The notes under the pieces were generated by a model, which was not told where the DNA came from, made no database searches, and saw only the letters and a list, made by a program, of their open reading frames with translations. Of a stretch of 64,000 nucleotides of DNA, positions 11,456 to 21,690 are shown one piece after another. A program made the position numbers and the translations under genes. The stretch is from Galeruca laticollis. Taxonomy: Eukaryota; Arthropoda; Insecta; Coleoptera; Chrysomelidae. The DNA lies in the NCBI GenBank assembly GCA_963921935.1, contig OY998180.1, forward strand, positions 99,045,480 through 99,109,479, written 5' to 3'. Every line of letters begins with the position of its first letter. Positions within the stretch are counted from its first letter, which is position 1.

Positions 11456-11958
11456 GTGGTTACTGTTTTAGATCAAACTAACTGTTTCTATATAATTCCA
11501 CAATATATTGAAAAAATGTTAAAAAATCAAAGAAATTGACAATTGTTTCGATATTGCTATCAACGTCAGAATGACAGAAGTTACATTTCATGTGATGCCT
11601 ACCTGATGATTAATAATTATTTTTGGCTACCTTGTGATATTTTAATAGAAAAAAGAGGGAGATACGATATTACAAATATTAAAGCTTAGATAGTATTGCC
11701 CCATGGGGATATCCTGGATACCTTTTTATCATTTAAGATCAGTATAATTGTGCAATAATATAGAAAACCAGGAAAACTATATCTGCTGATCTTTACAACT
11801 ATCACATAAGAAGACAGTTTAATAGTGGAGAACTCCCTAGATTTATCTGTTCATTGACGACTTCATATTCAATCTATTGTGGAATTATCTGGAAACAGTT
11901 AACTTCATTTAAAACAGTAATATGAGTAGAATCCACAGAGTAAGGGTAGAAACAGTAA
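11456..11958. mobile_element. small inverted-repeat element inserted in the satellite
   Basis: The satellite word CTCCAAAAATGTAGTATATC is interrupted exactly here. The insert carries inverted copies of a block AACTGTTTCNANATAATTCCACAATA: on the left at about 11478-11508, and complemented on the right at about 11873-11905. A related partial copy lies at about 39605-39665. There is no coding capacity. It behaves like a MITE, family unknown. Confidence 0.6.
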
Positions 11959-12165
11959 ATTTTATAAAAATGTAGTATATCTGGATTTATAGGACATCTG
12001 TGAGACGCTCTGAACAAAATCCAATCATAAAACTGGTCACTTATATACACTCCAGATGCTGAATCGTGCTAAGAAACCGAAATTGGCTCTGGTGAATGAA
12101 AATCATACGGGTTCATCTGTGAGATGCCTTAAATAATATCCAATCACAAAATTGTGATCACTTTC
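11959..12165 (+). repeat. dispersed ~160-bp satellite, part 2
   Basis: The monomer resumes with AAAAATGTAGTATATCTGG and is followed by a shortened second unit (GTTCATCTGTGAGATGCC, ATCCAATCACAAAATT). It abuts the truncated I-like element. Confidence 0.8.
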
Positions 12166-12330
12166 CAATTATTATCGAGAATCGTTCCTCTCCAGAAAAA
12201 TTTTCACCATAATACGTGCCTAAATGGAGAATTAAATCTGCAAATTGGACATCCTTCAGAAATCAGATTGAACTAAATATGGATAGCTGCGATATTACCA
12301 ACGATATCCAGAAATGTGTATTGAACTTCA

Positions 12331-13377
12331 ATGAAATCATCTTGGATAGTGCCAGCCAGCACATTACCAAATAAAAGACATAAAAGGCCATACTCCAGTC
12401 CCCTGGTGGAATCAAGAGATCGAAAATGCTATCAGGGAAGCAAAAGCAGAGTTGAACAAGTACAGGAAACACAAAATTCTCCAAAGGCACAACTTGTAAT
12501 CAATCAATCCAAGAAAAAATCTTGGCAGGAATATGTTTCTGGAATAAACTCTTCCACTCCAATAAGCCAAGTCTGGACCAAAATAAGAAAAATGAATGAA
12601 CATAGTTCAAAAAGCCCTATTCGTAGCATTAAACACAATGATCATTACTACTCATCCACAATAAATATAGCCAATATTTTGGGCCAATCCTATCAAGAAC
12701 AATCGTCAACTTCAAATTTCACACGCGACTTTCTCCATTACAACGCTCAAATCGAACAAACTCCCATCAGTTTTGAAGATACACTCGATAACCCTTTAAA
12801 TCTTCCTATCACCATAGAAGAACTTGACAGCTCCTTAGACAAAATGAAAAAATCGAGTCCAGGTCCAGGCAATATTCCAGTCATATTTCTCAAATATCTA
12901 CCACCTTCAGCAAGACGGCATCTACTGAAACTTTTCAACAAGATATGGGAAGACAAAGTCTTTCCTTCTTTATGGTCAGAAGCTATTATTCTACCATTTT
13001 TGAAATCTAAAGAACCTAAACAAGAAGCCAACTCGTACAGATCAATATCTCTAACTTGCTCAATGGGAAAATTGCTAGAGAAAATTGTCAACCAAAGGCT
13101 CATGTGGCATCTCGAAACTTCTAACCTCCTAATCAAAGAATAAACTGGATTTAGACCAAACCGCTCAACTCTAGACAATATTGTGGATTTGGAAAGTGAG
13201 ATCAATGAGGCTTTTCCCACCAAACAGGTATGCGTAGCCATTTTCTTTGATATCTCAAAAGCATTTGATACCTGCTGGACTCCAAACATCCTGATGCAAC
13301 TACAAAGATGGAATATCACAGGAAATTGTCTAGCTGTTATCGACAACTTTCTTGTTATCTTGTTACTTTATTTTTGA
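12331..13377 (+). pseudogene. I-like element: RT fingers and palm, first half
   Basis: Two same-frame stretches (12331-13143 and 13183-13377) encode the linker and first RT blocks. They include KKSSPGPGNIPVIFLKYLP (RT block 0/1), the basic ILPFLKSKEPKQEANSYRSISL block, and AIFFDISKAFDTCW with the first catalytic Asp at about 13250-13270. A stop at 13141 separates them. Near 12331-12490 the coding signal is in another frame, so the N-terminus of this stretch is not meaningful. Confidence 0.75.
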
Positions 13378-13429
13378 TTGTCATTAACAACATTCTTAAC
13401 AATTTAAAAAAAACCACTGAAAGCAAGAG

Positions 13430-14151
13430 TTTTCGCAGATGACCTAGTGGTTTACATAAAAGGAAAAAATATAAATACAATATCTCTATTTATGCAACAA
13501 TTCATCACAAATTTGGAACTATGGTCACATCAATCCGGCTTCAGGTTTTCTGTTACCAAAACAACAGGTGTGGTATTTAGCAGGAAACGTTCATATACTA
13601 CTCCAAAATTGAAGCTTTATAACCAAATTATTAACTTCAAATCATCAGCAAAATTTCTAGGAATGATCTTTGACTATAAGCTCATCTGGAAAGATCACAT
13701 AGAGAAGTTGGTCCAAACATGTATGCAGCGGCTTAATATAATGAAAAGCCTAGGAAATATAAATTGGGGATCAGACCAAGCAACGCTACTGCTTATATAG
13801 AAAACGCGCATCAGGTCAAATATAAATTACGGCTCCATAGCTTATGCATCTGCCAGAAAAACTGTACTTCGCAAACTTGATGTTATCCATAATACAGCAC
13901 TAAGAATAGCTGCAGGCTCGTTTACAACATCCCCTAATACCAGCATCCAAAGTCTTCTTGTGGAACCATCATTAAGTTACAGACGCTCTATATTGAGTTT
14001 AAATTACGCGGCTGCTATATCCATTAATGCTAAAAACCAGTTTACAGTAACACACTCAACAACAGATATAGGGATCTTTTTGATAAAAAAACGCATCTAT
14101 CCAAGCCATTTTACGACAGAGTTAGAGAACTTTTTCAGAAATTTAATTTAG
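13430..14151 (+). pseudogene. I-like element: RT palm, second half, and thumb
   Basis: RVFADDLVVYIKG (the FADD catalytic box) lies at about 13429-13465 and is followed by NLELWSHQSGFRFSVTKT and a thumb block FLGMIFDYKLIWKDHI (13447-13800). The next stretch (13960-14151) is the connection to RNase H. A gap of missing sequence between 13370 and 13420 removed the PQGxxLSP block. Confidence 0.75.
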
Positions 14152-14162
14152 AGCTCCCAACA

Positions 14163-15059
14163 ATGTTTCCATCCACTGTCGAACATTCAGCTCCGTGGAC
14201 AATTCCTACCCCTCGCTGCCATACTAACCTGACTGGGCTTGATAGGGATACAAATCGCTATGAAATATTTGCAGAACTCAACAGAATACTGCATGACTAC
14301 AATGACTTTAACTTAGTCTACACGGATGCTTCGAAATCGGAGGCTGGAGTGGGTGCTGCAATAGTGACTACAACTGAATCTTACAGCATAAAATTCTCCC
14401 CTAACACTAGCATATTTACGACAGAGCTCTATGCTATCTTTCATGCCCTCAAAGTAATTACCTCCTTTCCAAATACCAAAACCCTAATTTTAACTGATTC
14501 CTTAAGTAGCATTCATTCCTTGAAACGTCCTTATCCCAAGCACCCAATATTACAATCAATTAAATCACATCTTCATAAAATCCAGAACGACAAGAAATCT
14601 GTCGATTTCATGTGGATTCCTGCTCACATTGGCATCAGAGGCAACGAAGAAGCGGACCTATGTGCGCGTAACGCAATCGTAAACGTTAATGCCGAACTCA
14701 TAACAAAGTGCGTGGTGAGTGACTTGAGAACACTTATTCGGGAAAAAGTTCACAACCACTGGCAACAAGACTGGTAGCGATCGCAAGCAAGCGAATTTAA
14801 GTCAACAGTGACGCTGTGGAAGCATCCAACCACAACACGCAGAGCACAAGTGATTGTTACCAGACTTAGAATAGGGCATTGCAAATTTACGCATACTTAT
14901 CTTTTCAATAAAAAAAATGCTCCTATATGTGATCTATGTCAAGAACATTTAACAGTGAAACATGTCCTGATTAATTGCACTAAGTTTGACACGAACCGGC
15001 TAAAATATAGACTACCTACAGATTTAAATATACTCTCAGGTGTAAATTGCCCAGTTTAA
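14163..15059 (+). pseudogene. I-like element: RNase H and C-terminal domain
   Basis: 14163-14777 encodes a cellular-type RNase H: LVYTDASKSEAGVGAAIV (first Asp), TELYAIFHALKVI (Glu), LILTDSLSSIHSL (second Asp) and MWIPAHIGIRGNEEADLCA (His and last Asp), so the four-residue active site is complete. After one stop, 14808-15059 gives GHCKFTHTYLFNKKNAPICD and CQEHLTVKHVLINCTKF, the usual C/H motif closing I and R1-type ORF2 proteins. Confidence 0.8.
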
Positions 15060-15399
15060 AAATTGATGTGATTCTTAAAGGGCGTTAATTTACTAAACAA
15101 AATTTAATATTGTACATTGTTATACACCGCTAATCACCTTGGGTGGAAGCGGATTAGTTTGAATAAAAAAAAAATTAATTTTAAAATGTCAAAATATCAA
15201 CGAAAATACGTATTTGAGGAAGTAAAAATTGAAATATTATAATATAATGACATAACAAGCTGACTATCATATACATCTTGTATATAAATTCATTAAAACG
15301 TTTGGATTTATGAAAAATGTTAAGATTTTGGGTACATGTGCATAGCAGTTTGGTTTTTCAGCAAGAAGAACACCAACAAACGGTTTTTGTAAAAAATCC

Positions 15400-15640
15400 T
15401 GTGTGTATGTCACGATACAACCTCCGGACTGCAACAAGTCGCACATTTTATGATTGAATATTGTTCAGGATATCTCACGATGAACTCCACTGATTTTCAG
15501 CTCACCAGAGCCTATAAATCCAGATATACTACAATTTTGGTAATTTTTGGAGAAATTTCGGTTCGTTAGCACGATACAGCCTCCGAAGTGTATACAAGTG
15601 ACCAATTTTATGGTAGGATATTATTCAGGGCGTGTTACAT
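15400..15640 (-). repeat. dispersed ~160-bp satellite, opposite orientation
   Basis: This is more than one monomer on the minus strand. It is preceded by the flank word AAAAATCCTGTGTGTATGTC at about 15390, which also occurs at 20727 and, inverted, at 17193. Confidence 0.75.
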
Positions 15641-15830
15641 TTGCGGAAAAGTTAGTTTTAATCTTTAAAACCGTTTATTTTTCTACAAACCCATTTTTCG
15701 TGTTTTTCTCACTAAAAAGCGTAAAAATAACTAAAAAAAATCAAAAACTCCATCTATTTTTGGGGTAAACCAAAACTTTTCTCGCATCGTAGATAGGGTT
15801 GGCGGAAAAGTAACATATAGATATCCCAAC
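15641..15830 (+). repeat. unique flank of the satellite family
   Basis: The words TTTTTCTCACTAAAAARCGTAA and GCATCGTAGATAGGGTTGGC occur here and again at about 17212-17308, each time next to satellite. This suggests that the satellite is the core of a larger dispersed element rather than a free array. Confidence 0.6.
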
Positions 15831-16834
15831 GGAAGATATTTGGAAAAGCAGTAAACATTAATAAAACCATTTATTTTTTGTTCTCCGCATTCTCAATACA
15901 TAACTAGCAACCCTCGTATGTGAGTATAGAGACATTCAGTTTTGAAACGTATCAATGAAACCAGCATCGTCATGCCAGTGTATTCGTAAACTATTATCCA
16001 GGATGGCCAAAGTTCTGCAAAATATTTCAATGTATGAATGCCTTAATACTGATGAAAGGGATGTAATAAATTTTATATTGACAGTGATTGATTGTTACAC
16101 GGAAGAAATCTCGTCGAAATATCGTACCATAAAAATTGAATAATCAAACATTTGAGAAGTATGTGAATTCCTTTGAAATTGGTCCAATATTGATATCAAA
16201 GTGATTAATAACGACTTAATATCGACATTAGTCTTTATTTAGTTAATTTCGCGTCTCTGTAGATATTATTTAAAAGACCCTTCGTGGCAAAAATATGCTA
16301 ACTAAAAATTGCTGCTTCGGATACTTTGAAATACACAATTTAAGTTGGAAAGGGTAGAAGAAAAGGGATAGGTAATGAGAGGAAAACATTCAAGGTATGA
16401 ATATTTGCAGTCGTAATAGAATGAGGGTCGAAAGAAATCGCAAAGGTGGAATTGGATAGAATTGTTCCGTACAAATAGACAGCCGTTTTCTATATTCCAA
16501 AAGGTTGAATTATGTTGTAAATTTAGAATAAAACATAAAACTTTGTCAAGGTAAACAGTGCTAAAATTCGTGTAATCAAGGTACTCCATCGATAGCCACT
16601 GTTCCATTGTCATATTTTGAAATTAGACATTTTTCACCTGTGGTTTAGTTTATTTGAAATTGGACTATTTAATCTTAAATTGTATCAAATCTTACTCAAA
16701 ATATTATCTATGGAAAGAGGTTAGATAGATAGATTTGTTTTTAAATAGGATATCCCAATGTACATACAATTTTTAAGTATACAGTAAAAAAGATAAACGG
16801 GTTTAAAGGTTAAAATTAACTATTCCTCACTCCG
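15831..16834. other. non-coding stretch
   Basis: Small open stretches (15955-16143 plus, 16302-16613 minus) show no domain signature. No transposon ends were recognised. Confidence 0.35.
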
Positions 16835-17160
16835 GATGGTGTATCGTGCTAACATACCGAAATTTCTCCAAAAATGTAGGATATCTGGATTTATAGGACC
16901 CGTTGAACTAGCTCTGGTGAGAACAAAATCAATAGGGTTTATCTGTGAGACGCCCTAACAAATATCCAATCATAAAATTGGTCACTTACACTACGCAAGC
17001 TGCATTGCGTTAACAAACCGAAATTTCTCAAAAAATTAGCAATAATGTAGTATATCTGGATTTATAGTTCATCTATGAGATAACCCCGAATAATATCCAA
17101 TCATAAAATTGGCGACTTTATGCACTCCGGAAGCTGTATCGTGTTAACAAGATATGTTAC
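16835..17160 (+). repeat. dispersed ~160-bp satellite, two to three monomers
   Basis: The words GTATCGTGCTAACATACCGA (16841), TGCGTTAACAAACCGAAATT (17005) and GTATCGTGTTAACAAG (17137) mark successive monomers spaced 160 and about 135 bp apart. A GACGAC trinucleotide run follows at about 17168-17185. Confidence 0.8.
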
Positions 17161-17949
17161 AAAAAGTTGCCGACGACGACGACGACTACATACACACAGG
17201 ATTTTTCTTGTTTTTCTCACTAAAAAACGTAAAAATAATAAAAAAAAATTTTTTGGGGTAAATTAATACTTTCCTTGCATCGTAGATAGGGTTGGCAGAA
17301 AAGTAACAACATTTATTACACCATAAAGGCAAAAAACTATTGGTCAAAAAAGCAATACCTATACCCCAAATTTTATAATTCACTTCTGTGTGATATTAGG
17401 GAAGTCGCCATACTCTCGCTATACAAAAGAAAATTAAGAAATTTTGTTAGCTTTAAGCTAAGAAGCTCTATAAATAATTTAATTGATTAAAGTAAAGTAA
17501 AGCAAAAAATATATAAAAAAAGTGAATACTAATAGTTATATGGAAATAGTATCCATCTTGTATCTTTTGTATTTTATATATTTTATAATTTTATATTTTT
17601 GTTATAACTTCTGGGTTTGGTTACATTTAAGGTAATAATTAGTTATATGAAATTCCATTTATACACGATTTAAATTGTTTATTATTTTTTACCACATACA
17701 AGTACTTAGTCTTACTTCGTCGTTAACGTTTATTTGTACTCTATTTATTCATCAAATTTTGTATCTATAATTTCATTCAACAAATAAACAATATTATTAT
17801 TACTAGTATTTAATTCCTCCGAGAATGTACCTTTATCCAATAAGGTGTTTATAAAATGGCACCATACATGACCACTTACATCGTTACAACTTACACTTGG
17901 ACTAACAAGCGATTTCCTTGTGTTAAAACTAAATAGTTTGTTAAGCAGC
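17161..17949. other. satellite flank then AT-rich non-coding sequence
   Basis: 17190-17310 repeats the unique satellite flank seen at 15641-15830. The rest (17311-17949) is AT-rich with no recognised gene or repeat. Confidence 0.4.
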
Positions 17950-18971
17950 TCGTTGGCTTATTTCCGTGCTTTTTGGCAGTTTCTTTGATTATATCAGCTG
18001 TCCGATCTTCTAATATGCTAGGTCAGATGTTCCTCCCCTATGTAGCTCAGTATGTCCTGTTCGAAAGCCATTGCATTTCTTATCTCCTCTTTATTAATGC
18101 GATCCATTCTTGTGAATCTGCAGCTTCTCATAAATTCCATTTCGGTTGCTGTAATTTCACGTGATAATCCAATTCTTTGCACCATATTTCATTACACTTA
18201 CAACTATGGTGTTATAATTTCTTCTTTTTGTGTTTCTGGCGATCTGTCTATCCCAGAATACTCCACAAAGTTGCCCTATTTATTATCTATACCAGTGTAT
18301 ATATGAATTTGCCTGCTTTAACTAAGATTTTTAATAGTTTGCACCCCAAGTAGTTGAATAATGTTTCGATTGTCATACACTTCAAGTTTCTTCATTTAAT
18401 TTTATTTCTAGCTCGCTCCTTGGATACGCCTCTCCAAGCTTTCTAAGCAGATATAATAGATCTTCTTCATATTGAGCGAGGATGACCTGATCATCTGTGA
18501 AGCTTAGGGTATCCAGTTAGTCGACTGTAATAGGAATTTCCATACCTTCGCATCTCCTTCTCCATGGCTTCAGTGTAAGTTCTACGAAAATTCTGAAGAA
18601 CGTTGACGGTGTACAGTAGCAAGAGAAGCTTTTACTTGTCATTGCATTGTTATTATAGCGGTTATTTACTGTTTCTATTAATCCCTGTGGTAAACATAGT
18701 ATGCCACAGTCTTTGATTCGGTACTGAGTCATTTGCTTTTTTTAAATCTACAAATGCCAAGTGAAACGATCTGTTTTATACATTTTCTTCTCTGTGAGCT
18801 GTTCAATAGTGAATATGTTAGGTATGCCATCTTCCTATCTGTAAATCCTGCTTGGTTTTCTCGGTATATTTTTCTAGTAGTATTCCATACAATCTGCCCA
18901 TTGAAACTACGATACGGATGCCCCGGTAGTTCTCGTATTTACGTTATAATACATTTTTTGGTTAATTCCTT
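17950..18971 (-). pseudogene. decayed RTE-like reverse transcriptase
   Basis: Translated on the minus strand in shifting frames, this shows NYRGIRIVVSMGRLYGILLEK (RT block 1-2), FVDLKKANDSVPNQRLW (first-Asp block, here KANDS instead of KAFDS), LTGYPKLH and the AFEQDILSYI-like C-terminal region of RTE-like elements. There is at least one stop or frameshift every 60-100 codons. The mariner at 18974 begins right at its upstream edge, so mariner inserted into this older copy or replaced its 5' part. Confidence 0.6.
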
Positions 18972-18973
18972 TA

Positions 18974-19295
18974 CGAGGATGGTCCCATAAATAACCGGCC
19001 TGACCAAAGGATGGCGGTAGTTGTTTGAAAAATATCACTGTATAAGAAAGTACACAATCTATAACGTATATGAGCAAGTTTGAAGATGCCACATTGTTTA
19101 GTATTTGTTTGGCAGCCATCAGTGGTGAACGTTTTCAGTAAATTTGTGAAAATGGAGAATATTGGTCATCGTTATGTGTTACAATACTTTTATTTAAAAG
19201 GCCTCAGCTGAACCAATATAAAAGCTGAATTAGATTCTACTCTAGAGTGAGTCGGCTCCTTCGTTTACAACAGTAAAATATTGGGCTTCATAGAG
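18974..19295 (+). mobile_element. mariner element, fragment 1: left TIR and transposase N-terminus
   Basis: A TA at 18972-18973 is followed by a TIR (CGAGGATGGTCCCATAAATA) that pairs with the complement of the right end at 39470-39496. The frame from ATG 19152 reads MENIGHRYVLQYFYLKGLS, then TNIKAELDSTLE, the helix-turn-helix start of a mariner transposase. The frame is broken by a stop inside this run. The coding sequence then stops at TAGAG (19291-19295), where a BEL/Pao element is inserted, and continues at 35446. Confidence 0.85.
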
Positions 19296-19398
19296 ATGAG
19301 ATGTTAATTTTGATATATAAAAACAAAAAGTTACATAAAATCATAACAACCTAATTTCGAAAGTATTAGTCCCGAGACGGGAAATTACAACCCAAACA
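19296..19398 (+). repeat. 5' LTR of the BEL/Pao element
   Basis: This 103-bp segment matches 35358-35445: both contain AATTTTGATATATAAAAA, AAAGTATTARTCCC, AGACGGGAAATTACAAC and end AAACA. It is preceded by TAGAG and the partner is followed by CAGAG, a 5-bp target duplication with one change. Directly after it comes TTTGGCCCTTCGAGCAGG, a plausible tRNA primer-binding site. Confidence 0.75.
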
Positions 19399-20510
19399 TT
19401 TGGCCCTTCGAGCAGGATTAGTTGCTGAATCTTCAGCAATTAATAGTTAATTAAACCTACCCCAAAAAAAATTGGTGCAAACTACCGAGCTGGTGGACTG
19501 GAGAATTGGATTGCAAGTTGGTGGCTACGTATCCCGTAAATCTGTTCCATGATTTAGAGTGATTTTTAAACCGTCGCGATTTCGCAAGTTTCGAAAGGAA
19601 AAATCAAACTCGAATGTATTGCTCTAAAGAGTTTTGTTGATAAATCGGAGGTTAAATCAACAATTCGAAAATATAGAAATATAATTCCATTTTGTTAAAC
19701 GAGAATCGAAAGTTTACTTAAGGTATCTTTAAAAGTTACGGATTGATATCTACAAATTCGAAAGTGTAGAGATTTTTTAAGTTTTTTTTACAAGTTCAAC
19801 TAAAACTTTGAAGTTTCAAGATTACTTAACCAATAACCGATTACGAAAGTGGTTGATTTCTTCAATACGCGTATTGTGAATTATTAAAATTTAAATTAAA
19901 AATGGCTCCGAAAGGTTTAGCAAAACTAATTGTAAGACTCCCTGAATTTTAAACTAAACAATTTTGCAAAATATGTAGAGAATTTGGCAGATTTGGCAAG
20001 TAATTGAGACTCTGATTTAAAGGAAGAAAAAATTGCAGAGCTGGAAACGAGGTTATAAATGCAGGTATCTACTATCCAAGAATTTGTACAAGTACAAGGT
20101 GAAATCGAAAGTATTACAGAATTAGCAGATCCAGAACAGTTAGCGAAGCGAGATACTTTTGAAAAAACATATTTTAGTGCATGTGCTCTGACGAAAAATA
20201 TAGTTGCTAAATATTATAAAGAAATAAACCAAATAGATCAGATAATTTAGTAAAAAGTGATACTCATGTAAGTAGATTTCATGCACGGGCACTAATATGA
20301 AATTACACCAGATTCAAGTACCCAAATTCTCTAGCCAATATGAAAATTGGCTATAGTTCCGCTACACATTTGATTCGCTCATACATTCTAATCAGGGTAT
20401 TGAAATTCAAAAATATGATTATTTGAAAGCATCGTTAGAGGGTGGTGCCACTAAAGTCATTCGCTCATCACAGGCAACGGTAATTGCCGAGTGACGCAAG
20501 TACACCCCCA
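19399..20510 (+). pseudogene. BEL/Pao Gag, broken
   Basis: The frame begins MAPKGLAKLIVRLPEF at about 19902. It then shows VSTIQEFVQVQGEIESI (20059-20250) and, after a stop, a block QIQVPKFSSQYENWL followed by FRYTFDSLIHSN and YDYLKASLEGGATKVI (about 20300-20460). That last block is the diagnostic BEL/Pao Gag motif. At least three stops interrupt it. The coding signal ends near 20500, where unrelated repeats begin; the pol end of the same element resumes at about 34260. Confidence 0.75.
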
Positions 20511-20724
20511 CAAAAACTACCACACCGAAAAAACCCAATACAAACCGTGAAAAGTCACTCTATATATATAGTAATTTATTTCATGTTCGACTCAATCGTA
20601 ATGGGTTGATCTATGACACTGTTGAGAATCCATAATCTGACACTTTATTGGACTATTCCATAATGATAAAGTAATTTGGACTCCTGTCAGTGTCAACATG
20701 AAAAAATGGTTTTTAGAAAAAAAA
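20511..20724. other. short non-coding junction inside the BEL/Pao element
   Basis: AT-rich with a TATATATA run at about 20563. No gene was seen; it lies between broken Gag and satellite. Confidence 0.3.
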
Positions 20725-21096
20725 TCCTGTGTGTATGTCGTATACAGTCTCCGGAGTGCAACAAGTTACCAATTTTATGATTGAATATTGTGAAGGACAT
20801 GTCACAGATGAACCCTATTGATTTTCAGCTCACCAGAGCCAGTACAACCGGTGCTATGGTACTTTAAGTACGAAATATTTGTCATTTTTGGAGAATTTTC
20901 AGTTTGTTAGCACGATACAGCCTCCCGAGTGTATGCAAGTGACCAATTTTATGATTGAATATTGCTCAAGATGTCTCACAGATATACCCTATTGATTTTC
21001 AGCTGACGAGAGCGAGTTCAGCGGGCCCTATAAATCCAGATATACTACATTTTTGGTTATTTTTGGAGAAATTTCGGTTTGTTAGCACGATACATC
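20725..21096 (-). repeat. dispersed ~160-bp satellite, two monomers
   Basis: AAAAATCCTGTGTGTATGTC at about 20726 opens two minus-oriented monomers (GATTTTCAGCTCACCAGAGC at about 20819; TTGATTTTCAGCTGACGAGA at about 20993). The array is cut at 21105 by the fold-back element and continues at 25659. Confidence 0.85.
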
Positions 21097-21105
21097 CCCA
21101 AAGTG

Positions 21106-21690
21106 AGCTCCGTCAAGCTGGCCTCCGCCGGTTAGATTTTTGTTACCAAAATGCTAGCACACATAAAGGGCACCTAGCACAACCTAGCACAACAATTTTT
21201 ATAGCTAGCACACCTACAGCTCACAATAAAAATGCTTTTGAATTCGGGTGGGGCCAGGTTAACGCTAGCCCCCCCCCCCGGTTGGAATTTTTTCGCCAAA
21301 ATGCTAGCACAGATAACGGACACCTAGCACAACCTAGCACACCATTTTTTATATCTAGTACACCAACAGCTTACAATAAAAATGCCTTTGAATTCGGGTG
21401 GGGCCAGGTTAACGCTAGCACCCCCTCGGTTGGAATTTTTTCGCCAAAATGCTAGCACAGATAAAGGACACTTAGCACAACCTAGCACACCATTTTTTAT
21501 AGCTAGCACACCAACAGCTCACAATAAAAATGCATTGGAATTCGGGTAGGGCCAGGTTAACGCTAGCCCCCTCCGGTTGGAATTTTTTCGCCAAAATGCT
21601 AGCACAAAGAAAATACACCTAGCACAACCTAGCACAAAATTTTTAATAGCTAGTACATCAACAATGCTTTTGAATTCAGGGGGTGGGGGG
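21106..21690 (+). repeat. left terminal tandem array of the fold-back element
   Basis: Four to five units of about 130 bp, each with CCAAAATGCTAGCACA, CACCTAGCACAACCTAGCAC, TTTATAGCTAGCACACC, ACAATAAAAATGC and GAATTCGGGTGGGGCCAGGT followed by TTAACGCTAGC and a C-run. The GCTAGC palindrome and a poly(C) tract of varying length recur in every unit. Confidence 0.9.

Larger units (their letters stand above)
12165..15170 (+). mobile_element. I-clade-like non-LTR retrotransposon, 5' truncated
   Basis: The element starts in the endonuclease-RT linker (a KWRIKSANWTSFR-like reading at about 12215). It continues through RT (12331-13800), the thumb (13447-14151), an RNase H domain (14163-14777) and a cysteine/histidine-bearing C-terminus (14808-15059), and ends in an A-rich tail near 15165-15180. 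RNase H after RT is the hallmark of I-like elements. Frameshifts and stops at 13141, 13375, 13798 and 14149 inactivate it. No endonuclease domain is left. Confidence 0.8.

Noticed and set aside
16302..16613. Minus-strand 103-codon open frame
   Set aside because: No domain, no start or splice context, atypical composition; likely chance in AT-rich DNA.
21106..21690. CRISPR-like array
   Set aside because: Repeats with spacing exist, but units are contiguous about 130-bp tandem copies without variable spacers, in a eukaryotic transposon end.
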